Part shown: positions 1 to 6,052 of the stretch, piece after piece | Layout of the letters: every line of letters starts with the position of its first letter | How positions within the stretch are numbered: position 1 is the first letter of the stretch | DNA from: CAZFQD01 sp964520885 | GTDB taxonomy: Bacteria; Bacillota; Clostridia; Oscillospirales; SIG519 | NCBI GenBank assembly: GCA_964520885.1 | Contig: CAZFQD010000072.1 | Location: 1 to 11,196 of the forward strand | Direction of reading: 5' to 3' | DNA length: 11,196 bases | The notes under the pieces: model-generated | The model's database searches: none | What the model was told of the DNA's origin: nothing | Seen by the model: only the letters and a program-made list of their open reading frames with translations | Translations under genes and position numbers: made by a program

Positions 1-54
1 TTATCTGCTTAAAAATTTTTAAAAAATGCTTGACTTTTAATAGTTAGTCACCTC

Positions 55-63
55 TGTTATAAT
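55..63 (+). promoter_or_regulatory. Candidate extended -10 promoter element with upstream dyad
   Basis: TG-T-TATAAT at 55-63 is a full extended -10 element. A TTGACT lies at 30-35, but the spacer of 22 nt is too long for a normal -35, so the extended -10 would have to carry the activity. Between them TGACT (31-35) and AGTCA (46-50) form an inverted repeat that could be an operator. Transcription from here would give the small gene at 165 a leader of about 95 nt containing the inverted repeat TTGCAAG/CTTGCAA (101-107/117-123). Confidence 0.4.
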
Positions 64-117
64 TTTAAGTGTAATTTTAATTATTTTATATACATTGTTT
101 TTGCAAGATAATATACC

Positions 118-146
118 TTGCAATATTATTATTTTTGGTTTATAAT
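118..146 (+). promoter_or_regulatory. Candidate second promoter, very short leader
   Basis: TTGCAA (118-123) and TATAAT (141-146) are separated by exactly 17 nt. The expected start site would be near 153, at the Shine-Dalgarno sequence itself, giving a leader of about 12 nt. The -35 hexamer is also the right arm of an inverted repeat (TTGCAAG 101-107, CTTGCAA 117-123), so a repressor binding the dyad would block this promoter. A weaker pair, TTGCAA 101-106 with TATTAT 124-129, also has a 17-nt spacer. Which one is used cannot be decided from sequence. Confidence 0.4.
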
Positions 147-164
147 TATTTTGAGGTGATTTTA

Positions 165-404
165 ATGGACTTATACAAAGAATTATTAATTAACATTTTA
201 AAGGAAGATGAAATTGAGGTTAGATTTAAAAGATTTAGCTTTAACATTGAAAAATTTACGCAAAATGAGTGCTACATACTTTTAGACAAAATAAGAGCCG
301 TCATCCAAGATGACAGCCTTACAGATTTTGATTGTGTTGAAAAAATTGTGTGTTTATTTGAAAATTCAGGTATTAGTGCAGGCAATAGGCACGATTTTGG
401 ATAA
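165..404 (+). CDS. Small conserved-looking protein of unknown function, C-terminus GNRHDFG
   Basis: This is a 79-residue soluble protein with no signal peptide or membrane segment. I start it at the ATG at 165 because GAGGTGA (153-159) sits 5 nt upstream. A longer reading from a TTG at 135 lacks a ribosome-binding site. Residues 1-30 are amphipathic (MDLYKELLINILKEDEIEV), followed by an acidic helical part with QDDSLTDFDCVEKIVCLFE. It ends in GNRHDFG, which I remember as a recurrent ending of small uncharacterised Clostridia proteins. That is memory, not a search result. It is the only protein gene on the plus strand and has its own promoter candidates. No function can be assigned. An alternative is a small phage- or regulator-associated protein, but nothing in the window supports this directly. 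Confidence 0.75.
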   Translation: MDLYKELLINILKEDEIEVRFKRFSFNIEKFTQNECYILLDKIRAVIQDDSLTDFDCVEKIVCLFENSGISAGNRHDFG

Positions 405-540
405 ATTACCATTGAATAACCGCAAAGGACACAAAGAGAATTGAAAAATAATGTTAACTGTCACTCGTAACAATATATTGTCCACTTAAACTATCATAAT
501 TGCAAATCATTTCAACCAAAATTATTCACTTTCAACTGGA

Positions 541-564
541 CGGGCGAGTAGACCTTGCCCCTAT
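541..564 (-). repeat. REP-like hairpin, copy A
   Basis: On the minus strand this reads ATAG foot, then GGGCAA, a 7-nt loop, TCGCCC and a trailing G. The 6-bp stem contains one G-T wobble. Geometry and sequence match copy B at 7737-7760. It lies downstream of the degV stop codon and has no T-tract after it, so it does not look like an ordinary terminator. The GTAG-like foot plus GC-rich hairpin is the layout of REP sequences mobilised by RAYT transposases, and one such transposase is encoded at 9068-9814. Confidence 0.6.
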
Positions 565-586
565 AATTGCAATTATACATTTAATT

Positions 587-607
587 GCCATTTATCATTT
601 GTCATTT
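587..607 (-). repeat. Heptamer tandem repeat next to the degV stop
   Basis: Three adjacent 7-bp units on the minus strand: AAATGAC (607-601), AAATGAT (600-594) and AAATGGC (593-587), with a decayed fourth (AATTAAA). They begin two bases after the degV stop codon. It is one of several period-7 repeats with differing unit sequences in this window. Confidence 0.75.
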
Positions 608-609
608 GC

Positions 610-1494
610 TTAAAGCCCTCTACTTTTCCCTAAGAATAAAACTGCTACCGTTCCCGGTCCTGCGTGGGAGGCTAATACTGGACCTATTAGATTTATTATT
701 ATATCCTTAACTTTAAATCGTTCTCTTATAATGTGTTCAATATATTTTGCATCTTCAATGCAGTCCCCATGGCTAATAAACACTGTTTGCTCCGCAATAT
801 TTACTGCATATTTTGCTATCTTTTCAATTAAAGCATCTAAGGCTTGTTTTCTACCTCTAATTTTTTCTCTTGCTACCAATTTTCCGTTTTCATCAACATT
901 TAATATTGGCTTAATGCTCATTAGTGTTCCTAAAACAGCAGAGGCACGGGATACTCTTCCTCCTCTGAACAAGTGATTTAAATCGTCAACTGTAAACCAA
1001 TGGCATATTTTTTGTTTTGTGTTCTCTAAATAATTTACTAAATCTTCTAAATCTATTCCCTCTTTGATTTTTTGGACAGCCAAATGCACCAACAACCCCT
1101 CGCCCAAGGAAGCACAAAGGCTATCAATACAAACAATTTTTCTTAAAGGATATTTTTTCATAAGTTCTAAGGATGATATTTTAGAAGAATTAAAACTACC
1201 ACTAAGCCCTGATGAAAAGCCAATATATAAAATATCCAATTCCTTTTCTAAAAAAGGAGTGAAAAATTCATTAAAGTCTCCAACATTAATTTGAGCAGTT
1301 GAAGGCATTTCTCCGTCTCTCATTCGTTTGTAAAAGCCTTTAATATCGTTAGTTTCTCCCAAATCGTCCTTTGTGCTTACATCGTTGAAAATAAAGGATA
1401 GCGAAATAAAGGGGATATTATTCACCTTAACATAAGATAATGGTAAATCGGAGGATGAATCGGTTACTAAGACAAATTTGTTATCACTTTTCAT
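610..1494 (-). CDS. DegV family fatty-acid-binding protein
   Basis: The protein has 294 residues, the usual length for DegV/FakB proteins. These bind a long-chain fatty acid in the cytoplasm and, in Firmicutes, can present it to the FakA kinase for phosphorylation and entry into phospholipids. Visible family motifs are TDSSSDL (11-17), the PSTAQI segment (about 64-69), SSGLSGSF (94-101), a DSLCASLGEG stretch near the middle and GRVSR (about 179). The start follows AAGGAG (1505-1510 on the opposite strand) with 10-nt spacing. It is the last gene of the pgsA-cysE-cysS-degV cluster, 25 nt after cysS, and co-transcription is likely. Grouping with pgsA fits a lipid role, but fakA is absent here and DegV paralogues are common, so the precise ligand is unknown. 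Confidence 0.9.
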   Translation of the reverse strand: MKSDNKFVLVTDSSSDLPLSYVKVNNIPFISLSFIFNDVSTKDDLGETNDIKGFYKRMRDGEMPSTAQINVGDFNEFFTPFLEKELDILYIGFSSGLSGSFNSSKISSLELMKKYPLRKIVCIDSLCASLGEGLLVHLAVQKIKEGIDLEDLVNYLENTKQKICHWFTVDDLNHLFRGGRVSRASAVLGTLMSIKPILNVDENGKLVAREKIRGRKQALDALIEKIAKYAVNIAEQTVFISHGDCIEDAKYIEHIIRERFKVKDIIINLIGPVLASHAGPGTVAVLFLGKSRGL

Positions 1495-1519
1495 AGTTTT
1501 TCAGCTCCTTAATTATTTT

Positions 1520-2923
1520 TCAAACCTTTTTCCATTTAACTCCCTGAGAAGTATCTTCCAAAACAATTCCCTTTGCTTTTAATTCGTCTCTAATGCTATC
1601 AGCTAATACAAAATTTTTATCTTTTCTTGCCTTTTGTCTTTGTTCAATTAACTGTTCAACTTGCTCTTCAAGGCTATCATTACCTGTATTGGACAAAAGA
1701 CCTAAAACTGATGCCAATTCTAAAAACAAGCCTTTAAATTCTAACAACAATGCTTTTGATATGCTATTTGAATTTGTTAAATAAACATTAATTGCTTTCG
1801 CTAAATCAAAAAGCACTGAAACTGCATCGGCTGTGTTTAAATCGTCATCCATTGCCTCTTTAAATCTTTTCTTATTTGATAAAAATGTTTCCAAAGTTTC
1901 TGCTTCAAATTCACTTAATTTTTCGTCCTTAGCGGTTTTTAATAAAAAATCTATATTATTTTTGCAATTATATAATCTTTCAAGCCCTGCTTTGGATTGC
2001 TCTAATATATCGGGAGAATAATTTATAGGACTTCTGTAATGAGCAGACAGCATAAAAAAGCGAATTACCTCATAGTCATAAAGTGTTATTACATCACGAA
2101 CCGTAAAGAAGTTGTTTTTTGATTTGGACATTTTTTGATTATCAACATTAATAAAGCCATTGTGCATCCAATACCTTGCAAACTCGCAGCCATTAGCCGC
2201 CTCTGACTGAGCAATTTCATTTTCATGATGAGGAAAAATTAAATCTATTCCGCCACAATGAATATCAATAGTTTTGCCTAAATATTTATTAGCCATTACT
2301 GAACATTCAATATGCCAACCCGGTCTGCCATTACCCCAAGGGGAATGCCAAAAAGGTTCATTTTCCTTTGCTTTTTTCCACAAAGCAAAGTCGGTTGGGT
2401 TTTCTTTTATTTCATTTACATTAACTCTTGAACCTGCCTCTAAATCGTCCAAAGGCTGATGTGATAACTTGCCATACTCTTTAAATTTTAAAGCACTAAA
2501 ATAAACATCTGAATTGCTTTCATAGGCATAGCCTTTATCAATTAAAGTGCAAATCATTTCAATTATGCCATCAATGTTTTCAGTTGCCTTTGGGTGAAAA
2601 TCCGCTTGCAAAACCCCTAAACCCTTTGCATCCACAAAATACTCTTTAATAAATTTATCGGCTAACAAAGAAACTGAAATTTTCTCCTCGCCTGCTCTTT
2701 TAATAATTTTATCGTCAATATCGGTAAAATTTTGCACAAAGGTAACCTTATAGCCTAAATATTTTAGGTATCTTCTCAATGTATCAAAAATTATTAAAGG
2801 CCTTGCATTACCTATGTGAAAATAATTGTAAACCGTAGGTCCGCAAGCATAAATTTTAATTTCGTTTTCGTTTAAAGGAATTAATTGTTCTTTTTGTCTT
2901 GTTAATGTGTTGTAGATAACCAT
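1520..2923 (-). CDS. cysS: Cysteinyl-tRNA synthetase
   Basis: A 467-residue class I aminoacyl-tRNA synthetase that charges tRNA-Cys with cysteine using ATP. The HIGN form of the HIGH motif is at 36-39 and KMSKS at 264-268. The expected zinc ligands are C27, C207, H232 and E236, equivalent to the C/C/H/E set of the E. coli enzyme. The N-terminus MVIYNTLTRQKE is typical. The C-terminal part (about 320-467) holds the DALR helical domain and ends GVKWKKV. AAGGAG lies upstream, but its core is 13 nt from the ATG, a long spacing. The gene starts 17 nt after cysE, so cysteine synthesis and its tRNA charging are coupled, a common Firmicutes arrangement. I saw no T-box leader. The gene is intact. Confidence 0.97.
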   Translation of the reverse strand: MVIYNTLTRQKEQLIPLNENEIKIYACGPTVYNYFHIGNARPLIIFDTLRRYLKYLGYKVTFVQNFTDIDDKIIKRAGEEKISVSLLADKFIKEYFVDAKGLGVLQADFHPKATENIDGIIEMICTLIDKGYAYESNSDVYFSALKFKEYGKLSHQPLDDLEAGSRVNVNEIKENPTDFALWKKAKENEPFWHSPWGNGRPGWHIECSVMANKYLGKTIDIHCGGIDLIFPHHENEIAQSEAANGCEFARYWMHNGFINVDNQKMSKSKNNFFTVRDVITLYDYEVIRFFMLSAHYRSPINYSPDILEQSKAGLERLYNCKNNIDFLLKTAKDEKLSEFEAETLETFLSNKKRFKEAMDDDLNTADAVSVLFDLAKAINVYLTNSNSISKALLLEFKGLFLELASVLGLLSNTGNDSLEEQVEQLIEQRQKARKDKNFVLADSIRDELKAKGIVLEDTSQGVKWKKV

Positions 2924-2940
2924 AAACTTTTTGCTTCTCC

Positions 2941-3585
2941 TTAATTTTTCTTATCTTTTAACTCTTTTTCCAACATATCAAGCCTATGCTGTAATTTGCA
3001 AAGTTCTTGGGCTACTGGGTCTGTAAAGTGAATTTGGTCTAAATCTTGTGCCTTTACAATCTTTACTCCATCTTTAATTACTATTCTTGCAGGAACGCCA
3101 ACAGCGGTGCTATTTGGTGGCACCTCATCTAAAACGACGGCATTTGAGGCAACTTTTGAATTATCCCCAACCGTAAAAGGACCTAAAATTTTAGCTCCTG
3201 AGCCTATCATAACATTATTGCCTATTGTTGGGTGGCGTTTTCCTTGTTGCTTGCCTGTTCCCCCTAATGTAACGCCTTGATAAATTGTGCAGTTATCGCC
3301 TATCTCTGCCGTTTCTCCAATAACTACACCCATTCCATGGTCAATAAAAAACCCTGTGCCTATTTTAGCGCCGGGATGAATTTCAATTCCTGTTTTTCTC
3401 CTTGAGCGTTGAGATATTGCTCTTGCAATATAAAATAAGCGTTTATTAAAAAACCAATGTGCAATTCTATAACTGATTAACGCTCTTACTCCGGAATAAA
3501 GCATTAAAACTTCAAAAGAAGTTCTAGCCGCTGGGTCTCTTTCTTTAATTAACTCAATATCGGCTCTTAAATTTTTAAAAAACAT
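2941..3585 (-). CDS. cysE: Serine O-acetyltransferase (CysE/EpsC type)
   Basis: A 214-residue enzyme that acetylates L-serine with acetyl-CoA to O-acetylserine, the first step of cysteine synthesis. The N-terminal helical region (1-60) contains the RDPAARTSFEVL segment. From about 65 a left-handed beta-helix of hexapeptide repeats follows, with DHGMG (82-86, catalytic His 83), GVTLGGTGK (104-112), RHP (117-119) and GVPA (163-166). Residues 190-213 form a charged helical, coiled-coil-like tail. The length is typical of the short Gram-positive form. The ribosome-binding site is AAAGGA in the same AACGAAAGG context seen before pgsA. The gene lies 16 nt after pgsA and 17 nt before cysS, so it is an operon member. 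The partner O-acetylserine sulfhydrylase is not in the window. Confidence 0.96.
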   Translation of the reverse strand: MFFKNLRADIELIKERDPAARTSFEVLMLYSGVRALISYRIAHWFFNKRLFYIARAISQRSRRKTGIEIHPGAKIGTGFFIDHGMGVVIGETAEIGDNCTIYQGVTLGGTGKQQGKRHPTIGNNVMIGSGAKILGPFTVGDNSKVASNAVVLDEVPPNSTAVGVPARIVIKDGVKIVKAQDLDQIHFTDPVAQELCKLQHRLDMLEKELKDKKN

Positions 3586-3601
3586 ATAGGTATTCCTTTC
3601 G

Positions 3602-4240
3602 TTATTTTATTGTTAATATCTTTTTAAATTTAAAAAGATACGGAAAAAGTGAAATGAAAGTTATTATTGAGGCGGCAATTAAGGCTACATTCCCGTAAAT
3701 AGGGAAATGCACAAAAAATGCAAAGAAATATATAATTAAAGCAATTGTTTGTGAAACAGTTTTTACTTTGCCCCAAATTGAAGCGGCAACAAAAACTCCT
3801 TTTTTCTTAGCAAACCTTCTAAGAACTGTAACAATAATTTCTCTTATAATAATAACTATAATAGGTAAAATCATAACTTTTTGTTCATAAACATTTAACA
3901 ATAAGAAAAAAGCCAACATAACGCCAATAATTAAAATTTTGTCCGCTAAAGGGTCAAGCATTTTCCCTTTATCACTAATTGCCTCATATTTTCTTGCTAT
4001 AAAGCCATCAATGGCATCCGTTAAAATTGCCAATATAAATAATACTCCTGCAATAATTATTGAAAGCGAGTTATCAACATCAAGATTATTAATAAGATAG
4101 TCACCAAAGGCAGTTCCCTTTGATAAACTAAAAGGAAAAATGTTTGAAATAATGCTACTATAAAGCATTATAAAAACAATTATTGGAGCTAAAACTATTC
4201 TAAAAATGCAAAGGTAATTTGGCAGTTTTTTTATATCCAT
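3602..4240 (-). CDS. pgsA: CDP-diacylglycerol-glycerol-3-phosphate 3-phosphatidyltransferase
   Basis: A 212-residue integral membrane enzyme that makes phosphatidylglycerol phosphate from CDP-diacylglycerol and glycerol 3-phosphate. The CDP-alcohol phosphotransferase signature is complete: D78-G79-x2-A82-R83-x8-G92-x3-D96-x3-D100. Several hydrophobic segments can be seen, at about 15-33, 58-76, 101-118, 123-138 and 160-205. An unusual polar stretch (about 36-58) separates the first two segments and lengthens the protein slightly. The start is the ATG preceded by AACGAAAGGG at about 12-nt spacing. It is the first gene of the four-gene cluster. In many Clostridia pgsA follows rimO directly. Here a small toxin/RNA locus lies between them. 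Other CDP-alcohol transferases are possible, but PgsA fits best. Confidence 0.92.
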   Translation of the reverse strand: MDIKKLPNYLCIFRIVLAPIIVFIMLYSSIISNIFPFSLSKGTAFGDYLINNLDVDNSLSIIIAGVLFILAILTDAIDGFIARKYEAISDKGKMLDPLADKILIIGVMLAFFLLLNVYEQKVMILPIIVIIIREIIVTVLRRFAKKKGVFVAASIWGKVKTVSQTIALIIYFFAFFVHFPIYGNVALIAASIITFISLFPYLFKFKKILTIK

Positions 4241-4261
4241 TTATTTTAAAGCCCTTTCGTT

Positions 4262-4289
4262 ATTTAGAGGTTAGAAGGTAGATGTTAGA
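4262..4289 (-). repeat. Heptamer tandem repeat upstream of pgsA
   Basis: Four degenerate 7-bp units read on the plus strand: ATTTAGA, GGTTAGA, AGGTAGA and TGTTAGA (consensus NNTTAGA). They lie in the 5' untranslated region of pgsA and overlap the -10 of its candidate promoter. Confidence 0.6.
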
Positions 4290-4312
4290 ATAAAAATAAT
4301 AATTAAATTCAA
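4284..4312 (-). promoter_or_regulatory. Candidate promoter of the pgsA-cysE-cysS-degV operon
   Basis: On the minus strand TTGAAT (4312-4307) and TCTAAC (4289-4284) are separated by 17 nt, about 40 nt upstream of the pgsA start. Each hexamer matches four of six consensus bases, so this is moderate evidence only. Read-through from rimO is unlikely because the bidirectional terminator at 4412-4453 intervenes. Confidence 0.4.
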
Positions 4313-4328
4313 TTATTTAAAAAAATGG

Positions 4329-4357
4329 TTGACTTTTTGCAAAACAAAGCATATAAT
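4329..4357 (+). promoter_or_regulatory. Strong promoter of the antitoxin-like RNA
   Basis: TTGACT (4329-4334) and a perfect TATAAT (4352-4357) are separated by exactly 17 nt. This is the best sigma-A promoter in the window. It points into a region with no protein gene on the plus strand and ends at a terminator after about 90 nt, which implies a dedicated small RNA gene. Confidence 0.8.
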
Positions 4358-4363
4358 ATAGGC

Positions 4364-4454
4364 AGTTAGAAATGGTGTAACCATTAACGGTTAGCCCATT
4401 AAGTTTTGATTAAAAAATAACCGAACTCTTTGGGAGAGGGGCGGTTATTTTTTT
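4364..4454 (+). ncRNA. Putative type I antitoxin RNA, about 90 nt
   Basis: The RNA is defined by the promoter at 4329-4357 (start expected near 4361-4364) and the strong hairpin plus T-run ending at 4454. It contains no plausible protein gene. The 5' part can fold locally: AATGGT (4371-4376) with ACCATT (4380-4385), or alternatively TAACC (4378-4382) with GGTTA (4389-4393). Its 3' end is the exact antisense of the 3' end of the toxin transcript, including the toxin stop codon. CCATTAAC (4381-4388) could also pair, with one bulged base, over the toxin start codon region, and CCCATT (4395-4400) with AATGGG at the toxin Shine-Dalgarno sequence. Convergent, 3'-overlapping type I systems such as txpA/RatA and bsrG/SR4 of Bacillus are the closest known architecture. 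The role is inferred. Confidence 0.65.
4412..4454. terminator. Bidirectional intrinsic terminator shared by toxin mRNA and antitoxin RNA
   Basis: AAAAAATAACCG (4412-4423) pairs perfectly with CGGTTATTTTTT (4442-4453) over 12 bp. Inside, CTCT (4426-4429) and AGAG (4435-4438) form a second stem. T-runs on both sides allow termination in both directions. The toxin stop codon (4445-4447) lies within the right arm. Confidence 0.88.
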
Positions 4455-4519
4455 GTGGTTTTATTTTCAATAACTATAAGTAAAATCATAAAAAATATAA
4501 TAATTATAGCATACTCCAT
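4445..4519 (-). CDS. Putative 24-residue membrane toxin, type I TA system
   Basis: A short hydrophobic peptide: MEYAI, then an unbroken Ile/Phe/Met/Leu/Val stretch to about residue 17, then the polar tail ENKTTKK. One transmembrane helix and a cationic tail are the normal design of type I toxins that depolarise or perturb the membrane. The start is fixed by a stop codon immediately upstream (TAA-ATG) and by a G-rich Shine-Dalgarno, GGGGGTGG (4531-4524), 4 nt away. It has its own promoter (4619-4591) and ends in the terminator shared with the opposing RNA. The stop follows a run of seven A. One extra A would extend the tail with NNRPSPKEFGYFLIKT, which resembles the KKNNRPS tail I recall from small holin-like toxins (Hol_Tox) of Firmicutes. 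A non-toxic membrane micropeptide is the alternative. Confidence 0.65.
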   Translation of the reverse strand: MEYAIIIIFFMILLIVIENKTTKK

Positions 4520-4590
4520 TTAACCACCCCCATTCTGTGATGAACAGGGCTTAACCGCTCACTTAGCACCATTTCAACCGCCTTGAACAT

Positions 4591-4619
4591 ATTATAACAA
4601 TTATTTCAGTTTTATTCAA
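4591..4619 (-). promoter_or_regulatory. Promoter of the toxin transcript
   Basis: On the minus strand TTGAAT (4619-4614) and a perfect TATAAT (4596-4591) are separated by 17 nt. Transcription would start near 4584, giving a leader of about 65 nt before the toxin ATG. The leader begins with GGCGGTTGAAATGGTG, nearly the same as the start of the opposing RNA. Confidence 0.75.
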
Positions 4620-4661
4620 GTTATTTTATGTGTTAGAAATGGTATCTTAAATTATAAATTT

Positions 4662-4689
4662 AATTGTCAATTGTCAATCTTCAATTGGT
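4662..4689 (-). repeat. Heptamer tandem repeat covering the rimO stop
   Basis: Four 7-bp units on the plus strand: AATTGTC, AATTGTC, AATCTTC and AATTGGT. The last codons and the TGA stop of rimO (4674-4676) lie inside the repeat, so the repeat determines where the protein ends. Confidence 0.75.
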
Positions 4690-6005
4690 AAGATTCCTAT
4701 CAAATCGTATTCCATAGTTTCATTTATTATTACATCATAAAAATCGCCTGTTTTCAAGGGGTTTTGCGATTTTATAAATATTTTGCCATCAATTTCGGGT
4801 GCCTCCATATAACTTCTTGCAAAATAGCACTCGCCATATTTATCATAGCCTTCTACTATAACTTTAAAAGTTTTGCCAATTTGCTTAGCACAAAACTGCT
4901 CTGAAATAATATTTTGCTCAAAACTTATAATTTCTTGCCTTTTTAACTTTTCATCTTGACTAATTTGTCCTTTAAAAAGTGAGGCTTTTGTGCCTTCCTC
5001 TTGTGAATAAGTAAAAACTCCCAATCGTTCAAATTTTGCCTCTTTTACAAAGGTTGCAAGGCACAGGAAATCCTTTTTGGTTTCATTTGGAAAGCCCACT
5101 ATAACAGTTGTTCTAATTATTACATTAGGGATTTTTTCTCGGATTTTTTTAATTAATTCTAAAAGGCTTTGGCTATTGCCTTTTCGGTTCATAGCCTTTA
5201 ATATTTTTTCGCTTGAATGTTGAATAGGCATTTCAATATATTTAACTATCTTCTCCTCATTTGCCATTACATCTAATAGTTCATCGGTTATTCGTTCGGG
5301 ATAAAAATAAAGCACTCTAATCCATACTAATTGTTCTATTTTGCAAAGTTCGTTTAAAAGTTTTGGCAAGCAATATTCATTATATAAATCTAAGCCATAG
5401 CGAGTGGTATCTTGTGCAATTAAAATAATTTCTTTAACACCTTTTTTTGCAAGAAGTTTTGCCTCGTTAACAATATTTTCAATTTTTCTGCTTCTAAACG
5501 CACCTCTTATTAAAGGAATTGCACAGTATGAGCATAAATTGTCGCACCCTTCGGAAATTTTAATATAGGCACTGTAAGAAGGGGTTGAAATCACTCTTTG
5601 CCCATCTATATTATGCTGTTCTCTATCGTTAAAACTTGAAAATTTATTGCCCTTTAAAATTTTGGTTACTGCATTAAAAACCTCGTTATAACTTCCTGTT
5701 CCCAAAAAACCATCCACTTCGGGGAACTCTTTTTCAATTTCTTCTTTATATCGCTGACTTAAACAGCCAGCAACAATAATGCCCTTTATTTTACCTTCTT
5801 TTTTTAGTTCTATTATCTCTAAAATGCTTTCAATAGCCTCTTGTTTAGCCTGCTCCAAAAACCCACAGGTGTTTATAACTACAACATCGGCTAAATAAGG
5901 CTCTATAACAATATTTATATCGTTTTCCTTTAAAACCCCAAGCATAAGCTCTGAGTCCACTAAATTCTTAGCACAGCCTAAGGATATAAGGGCGACATTT
6001 ATCAT
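4674..6005 (-). CDS. rimO: Ribosomal protein S12 (aspartate) methylthiotransferase
   Basis: A 443-residue radical-SAM enzyme that adds a methylthio group to the conserved Asp of ribosomal protein S12. The N-terminal domain carries the auxiliary iron-sulphur cluster cysteines C11 (in GCAKNLVDSE), C47 (NTCGF) and C81 (GCLSQRY). The radical-SAM CxxxCxxC is C154, C158, C161 (EGCDNLCSYCAIP), followed by IRGAFRSR, which favours RimO over MiaB. The C-terminal 65 residues form a TRAM domain for binding the substrate. The length is typical. The start ATG is preceded by AAAGG at about 11 nt. The last codons overlap a heptamer repeat. In related Clostridia rimO often precedes pgsA. Here the two are separated by the toxin/RNA locus. 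The protein looks intact. Confidence 0.96.
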   Translation of the reverse strand: MINVALISLGCAKNLVDSELMLGVLKENDINIVIEPYLADVVVINTCGFLEQAKQEAIESILEIIELKKEGKIKGIIVAGCLSQRYKEEIEKEFPEVDGFLGTGSYNEVFNAVTKILKGNKFSSFNDREQHNIDGQRVISTPSYSAYIKISEGCDNLCSYCAIPLIRGAFRSRKIENIVNEAKLLAKKGVKEIILIAQDTTRYGLDLYNEYCLPKLLNELCKIEQLVWIRVLYFYPERITDELLDVMANEEKIVKYIEMPIQHSSEKILKAMNRKGNSQSLLELIKKIREKIPNVIIRTTVIVGFPNETKKDFLCLATFVKEAKFERLGVFTYSQEEGTKASLFKGQISQDEKLKRQEIISFEQNIISEQFCAKQIGKTFKVIVEGYDKYGECYFARSYMEAPEIDGKIFIKSQNPLKTGDFYDVIINETMEYDLIGILPIED

Positions 6006-6052
6006 AAGTTTATCTGCCTTTCTGTAATTCTTTTTTATATTACTATCAACAA

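Noticed and set aside
9..22. 14-bp palindrome of A and T runs
   Set aside because: Only runs of A and T; low complexity gives such palindromes freely.
470..481. 12-bp palindrome ACAATATATTGT
   Set aside because: Short and AT-rich, expected by chance in such DNA, and not next to a promoter.
731..2459. Plus-strand open frames inside degV and cysS
   Set aside because: They are antisense to well-recognised genes and have no ribosome-binding sites or recognisable protein features.
4241..4330. T-box or other riboswitch before the pgsA-cysE-cysS operon
   Set aside because: The leader is under about 50 nt from the candidate promoter and lacks the T-box TGGNACC motif or a terminator/antiterminator pair.
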